DNA from: CADEEL01 sp050246475
GTDB lineage: Bacteria; Pseudomonadota; Alphaproteobacteria; Caulobacterales; Aquidulcibacteraceae
Direction: 5' to 3'
Assembly (NCBI GenBank): GCA_050246475.1
Contig: JBFWVZ010000007.1
Location: forward strand, 1-64,000
DNA: 64,000 nt
Position numbers and translations under genes: made by a program. The stretch's first letter is position 1. Every line of letters starts with the position of its first letter. Below the pieces are notes generated by a model, which saw only the letters and a program-made list of their open reading frames with translations, was not told where the DNA came from and searched no databases. Shown piece after piece: positions 1-8,568 of this stretch.

Positions 1-725
1 CGCCCGGCGGCGCGGCCGAGGCGATCGGCGCGTTGCGTGACGGCGATCTCGCGACGGGCCTGCCGCTTTATGTGAACCGCGCGACGATCTGGTCCCGGCT
101 TGTCACGGCGTTCGTCAATGGCGCCGCGCTCATCACCTACCCGCCCGGCGCGCTGATGGGCGCGCAACGCACGATCAACGGCATGTTCTATGTGGGGCGG
201 ACGGACGATCTGCGCGCGCTTGGCGGCTTTGACGCCATCCGTACGACGCTGACTGACGACTACGCGATGGCCAAGCTCTATCTGAACGCCGGCAAGCGCC
301 TGGTGCAGACGCGCGTGGTGCACCCGATCTCCACGACCGTGGAGAGCGCGGCGCGCTATTGGGGCATCATGCGGCGCTGGATGATCTTTGCCGCGCGCTA
401 TGTGCGGGAGAATGTGTCTCTCTTCACGCTCCTCGTGATCGGCGCGCCGACGTTTCTGCCGCTTGTCTTGCTGGTCTCGGCGCTTTTCGCCGGCCTCGAT
501 GCGTTGCTCTGGCTGGGATGCGCGCTCTTCGCCAAGGCCGCGCTGACGGCCGCGCTCAGGCGCGCGCTCGCCGATGAACCGATCCGCGCGCTCGACATTG
601 CCTTCGAAATCGCTGCCGATCTGCTGACGCCCATCCACTATGTGCGCGCGGCGCTCTCGTCGCGGCGCTTCCAGTGGCGCTCGCGCGCGATGCGGATGGA
701 CGGCGAGACGATCCGCTATGAGTGA
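1..725 (+). CDS. Ceramide-glucosyltransferase-like glycosyltransferase (5' truncated)
   Basis: C-terminal part of a membrane glycosyltransferase; its frame is open to the window edge, so the start lies outside. The visible part has an acidic DDY motif (TDDYAMA) and an IMRRW motif about 40 residues later. These match the D3 and (Q/R)xxRW motifs of processive GT2/GT21 enzymes such as ceramide glucosyltransferase and HpnI. Two hydrophobic stretches follow (LFTLLVIGAPTFLPLVLLVS and a second around ALLWLGCALFAKAAL), then a basic tail. The family moves a sugar from a nucleotide-sugar to a membrane lipid at the cytoplasmic face. The stop overlaps the next start (ATGAGTGA), so it is the first visible gene of a translationally coupled operon. 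The acceptor cannot be read from the sequence. Confidence 0.8.
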   Translation, partial: PGGAAEAIGALRDGDLATGLPLYVNRATIWSRLVTAFVNGAALITYPPGALMGAQRTINGMFYVGRTDDLRALGGFDAIRTTLTDDYAMAKLYLNAGKRLVQTRVVHPISTTVESAARYWGIMRRWMIFAARYVRENVSLFTLLVIGAPTFLPLVLLVSALFAGLDALLWLGCALFAKAALTAALRRALADEPIRALDIAFEIAADLLTPIHYVRAALSSRRFQWRSRAMRMDGETIRYE

Positions 726-1272
726 CGGCGTGGTCGCGATCCTCGCGGGGCCGAGCCGCGCGGGCGCGCTTGCGCCCATACAGATGGCGTTTCTGGAAGC
801 GATCGCGCCGGACGGCGCGATCGTGCGTTCGGGGTTTCCCTACGATCCAAGTGTGCGCGAGGCGCTGGCGCCCTCGCCGCTCGCCGCCGCCGCGCTTGCC
901 AATGCGCGCTGTTATGCAGCGGCGCGGTGGAGCGCGGCGTTCGCGGCGCGGGCGCGGGAAAGCCTCAACGCGCTTTTGCGCGGGCGCGATCGCGCTGTGC
1001 TCATATCCGGCAGCGCGGGGCTGGCGATGCTCAATGCCGCGTGGGCGCACCTAACCCGGCGCGAGGCGATCTCCGTCTTGAGCTTTGGTCCCGCCGGGCG
1101 CGCGATAGAGGACGCACGCTTCGTCGCGGTGCAGGGGAATCGCGATCCCTGGAGCCGCGCGCTTTATCGAGGGCCGGTGCATCATCGCATCGACTGCGCG
1201 CACATGGGCTATTGGGAGAGTGAGGAAGCGCGCGCGATTGCACGCGCGTTCGTCGCGGAGGCGTTGGCGTGA
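718..1272 (+). CDS. Hypothetical protein, possibly alpha/beta-hydrolase-like
   Basis: A 184-residue protein that I do not recognise. The ATG at 718 overlaps the stop of the glycosyltransferase, and its own stop overlaps the next GTG, so it is coupled on both sides. A possible hydrolase-like triad can be read: Ser99 in SGSAG, Asp143 in NRDPW and His162 in CAHMG, in the order and rough spacing of a minimal alpha/beta-hydrolase. The usual lid and oxyanion segments are not evident. If the reading is right it could cut or transfer an acyl group in the pathway of its neighbours. That is inference only, and it may be a lineage-specific protein of unknown fold. Confidence 0.6.
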   Translation: MSDGVVAILAGPSRAGALAPIQMAFLEAIAPDGAIVRSGFPYDPSVREALAPSPLAAAALANARCYAAARWSAAFAARARESLNALLRGRDRAVLISGSAGLAMLNAAWAHLTRREAISVLSFGPAGRAIEDARFVAVQGNRDPWSRALYRGPVHHRIDCAHMGYWESEEARAIARAFVAEALA

Positions 1273-2525
1273 CGCATGTCGTGTTCGTCGCGCCGCCCTT
1301 CGCCGGGCATCTCTATCCGATGATTCCGCTCGCTCGCGCGGCGCGTGAAGCTGGGTGGCGCGTCGAGGTTCTAACTGGCGAAGCCAAACTCGATACGCTG
1401 CGCCGCGCGGGGCATGCAGCCGATACGTTGCCGTCCCTTGGCGCCGAAGCGCTTGAAGCCATCGCCAACACGGACAAGCAAGTCGGCTCCAACCCCTTGC
1501 GGCTGGCGGCGCAGATGCGCCAGGCGTTCGCACTCATCCGCGATGCGCGCGACGAGATGATCGCGCGATGGCGCACCGAGCGGCCCGATCTCATCGTCGC
1601 GGATTTCGCGGCCGTGCCCGCGGGGTTGGCGGCGGACGCACTCTCAATTCCGTGGATCACGACAATCCGCCCCGCCTTTGCGCTGGAGACGACGCGCGGG
1701 CCGCCGAGCTATCTCGGCGGCTGGGGGCCGGTCACCGGGCTCTACGGCGCGATCCGCGACGCGACGGGCAATGCGCTGGTGCGCGGCGTGAAGGATGCGC
1801 TCGCGTTCGCGTTTCGCGGCGAGATGCGCGCGCTTGGACTGCGGCGGCGGCGCGCCGATGGGAGCGAAGCGATCTATTCGCCGCGCGCGATCCTCGCGTT
1901 CGACATGACGGAGCTAGAGTTTCCCCGCGCGTGGCCGAAAGCGTTGCACTTCATCGGGCCTGTCTCGGAAAATCCGGAACCGCCCTTGCCGCTTGCGTTG
2001 CCGCCCGCGCCGCGTGTGCTCGTGACGCTCGGGACGCATTTGCCGTGGGCGAAGCGGACGTTGCTGGAGGATGTGCGAGCGCTCGCGGCAAGGATGGGCG
2101 ATGTTTCCTTCGTTATCTCAAACGGCGACGCGGCGAACGCGAATGGAGCGGCGCTGTATCGCGAAGAGCGCATCGTCCAATTCTCCTATGTGCCTTACGT
2201 CGAGCATCTGTCCGCGTTCGACGCAATCATCCACCATGGCGGCGCAGGTGTGACGGGCGCCTGCATCGAAGCAGGCAAGCCCGCGCTCGTCATTCCGCAC
2301 GATTACGATCAATTCGATTACGCGGCGCGCATCGTGCATTACGGGCTCGGTCTCAAGGCGCGCCGCATTGGAAACGCCGACGCGGCGCGCAAACTGGCGC
2401 GCCTCCTCAACGAACCCCGGCCGAAGCTGGGCGAATTCCAGGCCGCCGCGCGGCGCTACGATCCGGGCCAAGCGTTTCTCGGAATTGCGCGCGGGACGCT
2501 GGCGGCGCGCGCGGCGCAAAGCTAA
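1269..2525 (+). CDS. GT1-family (MGT-like) glycosyltransferase
   Basis: A 418-residue soluble GT-B glycosyltransferase. The N-terminal acceptor domain opens with PPFAGHLYP (Gly13-His14, His14 being the usual catalytic base). The C-terminal donor domain has HHGGAG at 322-327 and DYDQFDYA near 345-351, the short form of the plant PSPG nucleotide-sugar site. The family glycosylates small lipophilic acceptors, macrolides, sterols and lipids. The GTG start overlaps the preceding TGA and the next gene begins 10 bp downstream. With a second glycosyltransferase of another fold upstream and a ketosynthase downstream, it probably decorates an acyl-derived product. The donor sugar is unknown. Confidence 0.88.
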   Translation: MTHVVFVAPPFAGHLYPMIPLARAAREAGWRVEVLTGEAKLDTLRRAGHAADTLPSLGAEALEAIANTDKQVGSNPLRLAAQMRQAFALIRDARDEMIARWRTERPDLIVADFAAVPAGLAADALSIPWITTIRPAFALETTRGPPSYLGGWGPVTGLYGAIRDATGNALVRGVKDALAFAFRGEMRALGLRRRRADGSEAIYSPRAILAFDMTELEFPRAWPKALHFIGPVSENPEPPLPLALPPAPRVLVTLGTHLPWAKRTLLEDVRALAARMGDVSFVISNGDAANANGAALYREERIVQFSYVPYVEHLSAFDAIIHHGGAGVTGACIEAGKPALVIPHDYDQFDYAARIVHYGLGLKARRIGNADAARKLARLLNEPRPKLGEFQAAARRYDPGQAFLGIARGTLAARAAQS

Positions 2526-2535
2526 GCTCGCACAC

Positions 2536-3525
2536 ATGCCCCAGGCGGTGCGCATTCTCGGAGCCGGGCGCCACGAACCGGCGCGGCTCGTGCTCTCCGA
2601 TGTGTACGACAAGCGCTACGGCAAAGAGCCGGGCTGGACGGAGCGCGCGACGGGCGTGGCGCAGAGGCGCTTCGTCGGCGAAGGCGAAACCGCGAGCGCG
2701 ATGGCGGAGAGCGCGGCGAGGAAAGCGCTTGCCGCGGCCGGCATCGAAGCGCGCGCGCTTTCCGCAATCATCGGCGCGTGCGGCGTGATGGAGCAGCCGA
2801 TCCCCGGCACGAGCGTGCTGCTGCATCGCCGCCTCGGCCTCGCAGAGAGCGGCGTGCCGGCGTTCGATGTGAACGCGACGTGCTTGAGCTTTCTCTGCGC
2901 GCTGGAGTTGGCCGCGATGCGGATCGGCGCCGGCGCCTGGGAGCGCGTGCTGGTGTTTTCGAGCGATGTCGCCTCCGCGGCGCTCAACGAGGACGATCCC
3001 GCAACGGGGCCGCTCTTTGGCGATGGCGCGGCCGCCATCGTGCTCGGGCGTTGCGACAATGGCTCCGCGCTGCTTTCCTGGCGCATGGAGACTTATAGCG
3101 AGGGCGCGGAGACATCGTGGCTCGGCGCGGGCGGATCGCGTTTGCCCGCGCGCGACTTGGATGCGCTGCTCGCGGAATCCGTCTTTCGCATGGACGGCGC
3201 GCGCGCGTATCGGATCGCAGCGGCGCATGTTGAAGCGTTTCTGGAAAAGCTGTTGAACGAAGCGCACGCATCGCTCGACGACATTGCATGCGTGGCGCCG
3301 CATCAAGCGAGCGGCCATGCGCTGGCGCTGATGAAGACGCGGCTGGGCCTCAACGATGGGCGCGTGGTTGAGATTCTGCGCGAGTGCGGCAATCAGGTCG
3401 CAACCTCGATGCCGAGCGCGCTGGCGTATGCGATCGAGCAAGGGCGCGTCGTGCGCGGCGATAAAGTGCTGCTGCTGGGCACCGGCGCGGGCGTGTCGCT
3501 CGGCGGCGCCGTCATGGTCTATTGA
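2536..3525 (+). CDS. 3-oxoacyl-ACP synthase III (FabH-like) family protein
   Basis: A 329-residue thiolase-fold condensing enzyme. The KAS III catalytic set is complete: Cys116 (VNATCLSF), His256 (APHQASG) and Asn286 (ECGNQVAT), plus a GDGAAAIVLG segment and a C-terminal GTGAGVSLGGAV. FabH proper starts fatty-acid synthesis from acetyl-CoA and malonyl-ACP. This copy lies in a glycosyltransferase operon and not beside plsX/acpP, so a dedicated role in making or transferring an acyl chain is more likely. The ATG at 2536 is used because it starts the homologous N-terminus just after the previous stop. The stop overlaps the next ATG by one base. Confidence 0.85.
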   Translation: MPQAVRILGAGRHEPARLVLSDVYDKRYGKEPGWTERATGVAQRRFVGEGETASAMAESAARKALAAAGIEARALSAIIGACGVMEQPIPGTSVLLHRRLGLAESGVPAFDVNATCLSFLCALELAAMRIGAGAWERVLVFSSDVASAALNEDDPATGPLFGDGAAAIVLGRCDNGSALLSWRMETYSEGAETSWLGAGGSRLPARDLDALLAESVFRMDGARAYRIAAAHVEAFLEKLLNEAHASLDDIACVAPHQASGHALALMKTRLGLNDGRVVEILRECGNQVATSMPSALAYAIEQGRVVRGDKVLLLGTGAGVSLGGAVMVY

Positions 3526-4358
3526 TGGCGCGCGTCTCGCTTCAACTCTTCTGGACGGGCTCGTGCCGCCATCCGGAGCGCTCGACACGCCGGGACGGCG
3601 CCTGGCGCGCGTGCGACTATCCGATGTACGCGGCGGTGATCGAGCGCGCGGGCGAGCTTATCGCCTTCGATCCCGGCTATGCGCCGCGTTTCTTCGAAGC
3701 GACCGAGCCTTTTCCCGATCGGTTCTATCGCTGGACGACCCCGGCCGTGTGCCCCGCGCACGCATCGCTCGCGGCGCAACTGGGCGCGCGCGCCGAGGCG
3801 GTGACGAAAATCGTGCTCTCGCATTTTCACGCCGACCATATGGCGGGGCTGATGGATTTTCCGCATGCGGAGGTTTGGTGCGCGCGCGAGGCGTGGGCGG
3901 CGTTCGATGCGCGGCGCGGCTTTGGCGCGGTTTCATCCGGGTATCTGAAGCGCCTGGCGCCGAGGGACTTGGCGGCGCGTGTGCGCTTCATTGAGGACTT
4001 GCCGTTGCGCGCGGCGCCGGGCGAGGCGGCGCCGTTCGCGGAGGCGTTCGATCTCTATGGCGATGGGAGCATTCTTCTCATGCCGCTGCCGGGCCACGCG
4101 ATCGGGCAAACCGGCGCGCTGCTCAACACGGAGGATGCGCGCGGGCGGTTTCTGATCGCGGACGCGACATGGTCACTTGCTTCGCTGCGCGCCGATGCGC
4201 CGCCGCCATGGCCGGTGATGCGCTTTCTCGGCAAACCCAAGCCATATCTTGAAACCTGGCGCGCGTTGCGCGCGCTCGCGGCGCGCAATCCCGATCTGCC
4301 GCTCATTCCCTGCCATTGCAGCGAAGCGGCGGCGCGCGAGGGTGTGGCGCCTGTTTGA
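3525..4358 (+). CDS. MBL-fold metallo-hydrolase
   Basis: A 277-residue metallo-beta-lactamase-fold hydrolase. The metal-binding set looks complete: H100-F-H102-A-D104-H105 (LSHFHADH), His191 (PLPGHAIG), Asp213 (LIADATW) and His264 (IPCHCSE), as expected for two metal ions. Such enzymes hydrolyse lactones, thioesters or phosphodiesters. Beside a ketosynthase and an adenylate-forming enzyme, a lactonase or thioesterase role would fit, but the substrate is not visible. The ATG at 3525 overlaps the ketosynthase stop (TGATG); a TTG lies one codon upstream. The 3' end overlaps the next gene by 17 bp. Confidence 0.85.
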   Translation: MARVSLQLFWTGSCRHPERSTRRDGAWRACDYPMYAAVIERAGELIAFDPGYAPRFFEATEPFPDRFYRWTTPAVCPAHASLAAQLGARAEAVTKIVLSHFHADHMAGLMDFPHAEVWCAREAWAAFDARRGFGAVSSGYLKRLAPRDLAARVRFIEDLPLRAAPGEAAPFAEAFDLYGDGSILLMPLPGHAIGQTGALLNTEDARGRFLIADATWSLASLRADAPPPWPVMRFLGKPKPYLETWRALRALAARNPDLPLIPCHCSEAAAREGVAPV

Positions 4359-5622
4359 GACGCTCGACATCCTGCGCTGGTTCGCCATCGCACGGCGCTG
4401 GGATCGCGAAGCGGATCGCGCAACGCTCGAAGCGCGGCAGGCGCGCTTGTGGGCGCGGCTTCGGACGCGCGTGCTGCCGCGTTCGCCCTTCTATGCGGCG
4501 CGGGACGATCATCCTTTGATGGACAAAGCCCTGTGGATGGCGGCTTTCAACGAGATCAACACGCGCGGGGTGCGCCTAGAAGACGCCATGGCGGCTGCGG
4601 AGCGCGCGGAGGAATCGCGCGATTTTGCGCCGGCTATCGACGCGCTCACTGTCGGGCTCTCGACCGGCACAAGCGGCACGCGGGGCGTGTTTCTCGTTTC
4701 ACCCGCCGAGCAAAGGCGCTGGGCGGGCGTGATGCTGGCGAAGCTCGCGCGCGAACGGCCCTTCGCGCGGCGCCGCGTGGCGTTTTTCCTGCGCGCGAAC
4801 TCGAGGCTCTATGAATCCGTGAAAGGTTCGGGACGGATCACGTTTCGCTTCTTCGATCTCATGCGGCCGCTGGAGGATTGCGCGCGCGAACTCGATGGCT
4901 TCGCGCCGGATATGCTGATCGCGCCGGCCAGCGTGTTGCGTTTGCTTGGGGAGATGCAGGAAGCCGGACAGCTCGCGGTCGCGCCGGGGCGCGTCGTCTC
5001 TGTCGCGGAAGTGCTGCATGAGGACGATCGCGCCGCGATCGCGCGTGCGTTCGGCGCGCCCATCGGCGAGGTCTATCAGGCGACGGAGGGGCTGCTCGCG
5101 ACGACGTGCGAGCTGGGGACGCTGCATCTCAACGAGGAATGGCTGCGCTTCGAGCGAGAGCCGCTCAATGGGCGGCGCTTTGCCCCCATCGTCACGGATT
5201 TGACGCGCGAGACGCAGCCCATTGTCCGCTACCGGCTGGACGATGTGCTGATCGCGGCGGAGCGGCCGTGCGCGTGCGGACGCGCGGCCGCGGCCATCGA
5301 GGCGATCGAGGGGCGATGCGACGATGTGTGCGCGTTTCTCGGGCCGGACGGCACGCGCGTGCGCGTCTTTCCCGATTTCATCGTGCGGGCGATCTTGGGG
5401 GCCGATGCGCGCGTGCGCGATTTTCGTGTGGTGGAGACGGCGCCGGGGAGATTGTGCATTTCGCTTCTAAGCGATGGCGATGCGCATGAAGCGGTGCGCG
5501 ATGCGCTCGGCGCGCTTGCGGCGCGGCTCAACGCCCGAGCGCCGGAGATTGAGTTTGAGACGTATGCGCCAGCAGGAGAATTGAAGCGGAGAAGAGTGCT
5601 GCGCGCTCGCTCCTCTCCCTGA
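4342..5622 (+). CDS. F390-synthetase-related adenylate-forming enzyme
   Basis: A protein of about 425 residues resembling the coenzyme F390 synthetase/phenylacetate-CoA ligase (PaaK) branch of adenylate-forming enzymes. The phosphate-binding loop is LSTGTSGTRG (about 107-115), later followed by QATEG (A5-like) and a V-R-Y-R-L-D-D segment (A7-like). A Cys-rich RPCACGRAA follows, as in PaaK-like proteins. These enzymes activate a carboxylate as acyl-AMP for thioester, amide or ester formation. A GTG at 4342 is taken as start because homologous-looking sequence (WRLFETLDILRW) begins there; this overlaps the previous gene by 17 bp. It is the last gene of the operon. The true acyl acceptor is unknown. 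Confidence 0.75.
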   Translation: MWRLFETLDILRWFAIARRWDREADRATLEARQARLWARLRTRVLPRSPFYAARDDHPLMDKALWMAAFNEINTRGVRLEDAMAAAERAEESRDFAPAIDALTVGLSTGTSGTRGVFLVSPAEQRRWAGVMLAKLARERPFARRRVAFFLRANSRLYESVKGSGRITFRFFDLMRPLEDCARELDGFAPDMLIAPASVLRLLGEMQEAGQLAVAPGRVVSVAEVLHEDDRAAIARAFGAPIGEVYQATEGLLATTCELGTLHLNEEWLRFEREPLNGRRFAPIVTDLTRETQPIVRYRLDDVLIAAERPCACGRAAAAIEAIEGRCDDVCAFLGPDGTRVRVFPDFIVRAILGADARVRDFRVVETAPGRLCISLLSDGDAHEAVRDALGALAARLNARAPEIEFETYAPAGELKRRRVLRARSSP

Positions 5623-5704
5623 AAGGGGGAGGCTGGGAGGAAGTAAGCACGGTGCTTGAAACGATGCGCTCACCCCCACCTTACCTCCCCCTTTCAGGGG
5701 GAGG
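5612..5704. repeat. Paired inverted repeat of a 21-bp G/C-box palindrome
   Basis: Two 21-bp arms, 5612-5632 and 5684-5704, are reverse complements with one mismatch, separated by 51 bp. Each arm is also a hairpin by itself, with an 8-bp stem built on CCTCCCCC/GGGGGAGG and a 5-nt loop (one mismatch in the left arm). The left arm contains the TGA of the upstream operon. The element lies between two convergent transcription units (the + operon and rpiA on -). It may act as a bidirectional terminator or be a copy of a dispersed intergenic repeat. No long T-run follows either arm. Confidence 0.7.
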
Positions 5705-5727
5705 AGCTGACGCGGCGAGCCTCGCTA

Positions 5728-6438
5728 CTAGGCCGCCTGCTCTTCCTCCCACACCTCGACGTCCTCTTCGCCGCCGATGATCACAGTGTGGGCGAGATCG
5801 AGGAAGAGGCCGTGATCGACGACCCCGGGGAGCCCCAGGAGCATGTCGCTGAGCGCCTCGGGATCGGGGATGCTCTTGCAGGCGGCATCCAGAATGAGAT
5901 TGCCGTTGTCCGTTAGGAACGGGATCGTGCGATCCGGCCCGTGGCGGAGCGTCACTTCATCGCCGCCGCAGCCCGCTTCGCGCAACACTTCAAAAATTTG
6001 GCGCGCCGTGATGGTGAAGCCGAAGGGCGTCACTTCGATGGGAAGCGGAAACGCGCCGAGCTTCTGCACGGGCTTCGATTCATCGGCGATGATGACGTAA
6101 TGATTGCTGGCCGAAGCGACGATCTTCTCGCGCAGAAGCGCGCCGCCGCCGCCCTTGATCATGTTGAAATCGGGATCGACCTCATCGCACCCGTCCACGG
6201 TGATGTGGATTTCCGCAGCGCGCGCAACGTCGATCAGCGGGACACCGGCGGCTTCGGCGAGGCTGCGCGTGGCCTCCGATGTCGGCACGCCAAGGACGAC
6301 GAAGCCTTGGCGTACGCGCTCTCCCAGCAGACGCACGAAATGGGCCGCGGTCGAGCCGGTGCCAAGACCCACGACCATGTTCTCATGGATGTAGTCGAGG
6401 GCGGCGGCGGCGGCGTTGATCTTGGCGATGTCGCTCAT
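5728..6438 (-). CDS. rpiA: Ribose-5-phosphate isomerase A
   Basis: A 236-residue enzyme interconverting ribose 5-phosphate and ribulose 5-phosphate in the non-oxidative pentose phosphate pathway (cytosol). The phosphate-binding GLGTGSTA is near residues 24-31. The active-site run VDGCDEVDPD follows (Asp82, Asp85), then KGGGGALLREK with Lys95 and Glu104, corresponding to the catalytic Asp/Lys/Glu of E. coli RpiA. Length is normal for the family. The ATG overlaps the glmU stop by 4 bp (ATGA), so the two are translationally coupled as glmU-rpiA. Its 3' end faces the paired inverted repeat. Confidence 0.96.
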   Translation of the reverse strand: MSDIAKINAAAAALDYIHENMVVGLGTGSTAAHFVRLLGERVRQGFVVLGVPTSEATRSLAEAAGVPLIDVARAAEIHITVDGCDEVDPDFNMIKGGGGALLREKIVASASNHYVIIADESKPVQKLGAFPLPIEVTPFGFTITARQIFEVLREAGCGGDEVTLRHGPDRTIPFLTDNGNLILDAACKSIPDPEALSDMLLGLPGVVDHGLFLDLAHTVIIGGEEDVEVWEEEQAA

Positions 6439-7799
6439 TCTGCAGCGTCCTTCTGCGCTTTGGCGGCGGTTTTCTCCGCGCGGATTTTGTCAGCCCGGCC
6501 TTCGAGCTCCGATTGGCGCCCGCGCGCGACGGCGAGCGCGCCATCCGACACGTCCTTGGTGATGACGCTGCCCGCGGCGGTGTAGGCGCGATCGCCCACT
6601 TTGACGGGCGCGACGAGCGCGGTGTCGGAGCCGATAAAGACATCCTCGCCGATCGTCGTGCGAAATTTGTCGAAGCCGTCGTAATTGCACGTGATGGCGC
6701 CCGCGCCGAGATTGGAGCGTGCGCCGACATCGGCATCGCCGATATAAGCAAGGTGATTGGCTTTGACGCCGTCGGCGAGGTTCGAATTCTTCACCTCGAC
6801 GAAATTGCCGATCTTCACTTTCTTGCCGAGCTTGGCGCCGGGGCGGAAGCGCGCGAAGGGGCCGATCTCACACTCGGGGCCGATCTCCACGCGCTCGAAA
6901 TGGCAATAAGCGTGGATGGTTGCGCCGGCGCCGACTTTGACGCCCGTTCCGAAATAGACGTTGGGCTCGATCGTCACGTCCACGCCGAGCTGCGTGTCGT
7001 GCGAGAAATAGACCGTGTCGGGATCGATCAGCGTGACGCCCGCCTCCATCGCCTCGAAACGGCGGCGCGCCTGAAACGCGGCCTCCGCCTCGGCGAGTTC
7101 GGCGCGCGAATTGACGCCCAGCACTTCGGCTTCCCCGGCCTCCACCACGTGCGTCAAAAATCCGGACGAGCGCCCAAGGCCGACGACGTCCGTCAAATAA
7201 AACTCGCCCTTGGCGTTGGCGTTCCCGACCATGGAGATGAGCTGGAAGAGCATCTGCTTGTCGGCGACGATGACGCCGGAATTGCACAGCGTCTCGGCGC
7301 GTTCGGCATCGCTCGCGTCACGCTCCTCCACGATGCGCGCGACGGAGCCGTCCGCGGCGCGCATGAGGCGCCCGTACCCCGTGGGATCGGCGGCCCGGAA
7401 GCCGAGCACGGCGATGCCGCCCTTCTCGGCGCGCAGCGCGAACATTGCCTCGACCGTCTCGGCGCGGATGAGCGGCGCGTCCCCGTAAAGAATGACGACG
7501 TCGCCCTCGAAGCCTTCGAGGGATTTGGCGGCGGCCTTGACCGCGTCGGCCGTGCCGCGCGGAGGATCCTGCACCGCGACGCTCTTCTCCCCGAGCGCGG
7601 CGGCGGCAGCGTCATGCAGCATGGGCGCGTTGGCGGCGATCACGGCCACCGCGCGGGCCGCGCCGAGTTTCTGGGCGAGATCCATCGCCCAGCCGATCAG
7701 CGGGCGGCCGCCCACCTTGTGCAGAACCTTGGGGAGCGTGGATTTCATCCGCGTTCCCTGGCCGGCGGCGAGGATCACCGCCGCCCGTTGCCTCGTCAT
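6435..7799 (-). CDS. glmU: Bifunctional GlcNAc-1-phosphate uridyltransferase / GlcN-1-phosphate acetyltransferase
   Basis: A 454-residue cytosolic enzyme making UDP-GlcNAc for peptidoglycan and LPS. The N-terminal pyrophosphorylase domain opens with AVILAAGQGTRMKS and contains YGDAPLI. The C-terminal left-handed beta-helix acetyltransferase domain is visible as hexapeptide-type repeats (VKVGAGATIHAY, IGPECEIGPF, KVKIGNFVEVKN) with NHLAYIGDADVG and GAGAITCNYDG. ATG 7799 was chosen because it starts the conserved TRQRAAVILAAG; the frame is open further upstream, but that sequence is antisense to gph. Length is close to E. coli GlmU (456). Its stop overlaps the rpiA start. Confidence 0.97.
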   Translation of the reverse strand: MTRQRAAVILAAGQGTRMKSTLPKVLHKVGGRPLIGWAMDLAQKLGAARAVAVIAANAPMLHDAAAAALGEKSVAVQDPPRGTADAVKAAAKSLEGFEGDVVILYGDAPLIRAETVEAMFALRAEKGGIAVLGFRAADPTGYGRLMRAADGSVARIVEERDASDAERAETLCNSGVIVADKQMLFQLISMVGNANAKGEFYLTDVVGLGRSSGFLTHVVEAGEAEVLGVNSRAELAEAEAAFQARRRFEAMEAGVTLIDPDTVYFSHDTQLGVDVTIEPNVYFGTGVKVGAGATIHAYCHFERVEIGPECEIGPFARFRPGAKLGKKVKIGNFVEVKNSNLADGVKANHLAYIGDADVGARSNLGAGAITCNYDGFDKFRTTIGEDVFIGSDTALVAPVKVGDRAYTAAGSVITKDVSDGALAVARGRQSELEGRADKIRAEKTAAKAQKDAAE

Positions 7800-7866
7800 T
7801 CCCGGCCTCGCCTTGCTCGAATCCAGACGCCGTTCTAGCCCAAGAGGGCGGCGGGAGCATCGGCCC

Positions 7867-8556
7867 ATGCAAAACGGCGATCTGGCCGGCGCGACCGTCG
7901 TTTTCGACCTCGACGGCACGCTGGTGGACACCGCGCCCGACCTGGTGCGGGCGCTCAACCAGACCTTGGACCTCGAGGGACTGGCGCATGTCTCGCTGCC
8001 GGCCGTGCGCCGGCTCATCGGGCAAGGCGCGCGCGTGATGATCGAGCGGGGCGCAGAGCTTGCGGGGGCGAGGTTTTCCGAGGAGCGGCTCGATCAACTG
8101 ACCAACGCTTTCGTCGCCTTCTATGCGGCCGACATCGCGGCCGAGAGCGCGCCCTTCCCAGGCGCGGAGGCGGCGCTCGACGATCTCGCGCGCGCGGGCG
8201 CGACGCTGGCGGTGTGCACCAACAAACGAACGGCGCTCTCGCGACAATTGCTGGACGCGCTCAATCTCACGCGGCGCTTCGCGGCGATCGTGGGGGCCGA
8301 TTCAGTCGCGAACAGGAAGCCGCACGGCGATCACTACCGTGAGAGCGTCGGGCGCGCGGGCGGGGCGCTCGCGCGTTCGGTGATGATCGGGGACACCACG
8401 ATCGATGTCGCCGCCGCGCGCGCCGCGGGCGCGCCTTCAATCGTCGTGAGCTTCGGGTATTGCGACGTCGCGCCGGAGGACATGGGCGCGGAAGCCGTCA
8501 TCGCGCGCTTCGCGGAAGCCGGCGCAGCCGCGCGGCGGCTCTTGCCGCGCGGCTGA
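7867..8556 (+). CDS. gph: Phosphoglycolate phosphatase, HAD family
   Basis: A 229-residue HAD phosphatase that hydrolyses 2-phosphoglycolate, a repair product of DNA 3' ends and of oxygenase side reactions. Motif I is DLDGTLVDT (Asp14 nucleophile, Asp16), motif II the CTNKR segment, motif III a Lys in NRKPHGDH, and motif IV MIGDTTIDV. An alpha-helical cap lies between motifs I and II. The gene is divergent from glmU with 67 bp between the starts. The Gph assignment rests on the PDLVRALN cap context and on length; another HAD phosphatase specificity is possible. Confidence 0.88.
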   Translation: MQNGDLAGATVVFDLDGTLVDTAPDLVRALNQTLDLEGLAHVSLPAVRRLIGQGARVMIERGAELAGARFSEERLDQLTNAFVAFYAADIAAESAPFPGAEAALDDLARAGATLAVCTNKRTALSRQLLDALNLTRRFAAIVGADSVANRKPHGDHYRESVGRAGGALARSVMIGDTTIDVAAARAAGAPSIVVSFGYCDVAPEDMGAEAVIARFAEAGAAARRLLPRG

Positions 8557-8568
8557 ACGCCCTTCGCG

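Noticed and set aside
2407..3588. A 393-codon open frame on the minus strand
   Set aside because: Antisense to the ketosynthase gene; no recognisable motif.
6513..7838. A 441-codon open frame on the plus strand opposite glmU
   Set aside because: It is the antisense shadow of glmU: Asp/Gly/Arg-rich, no domain, no ribosome site.
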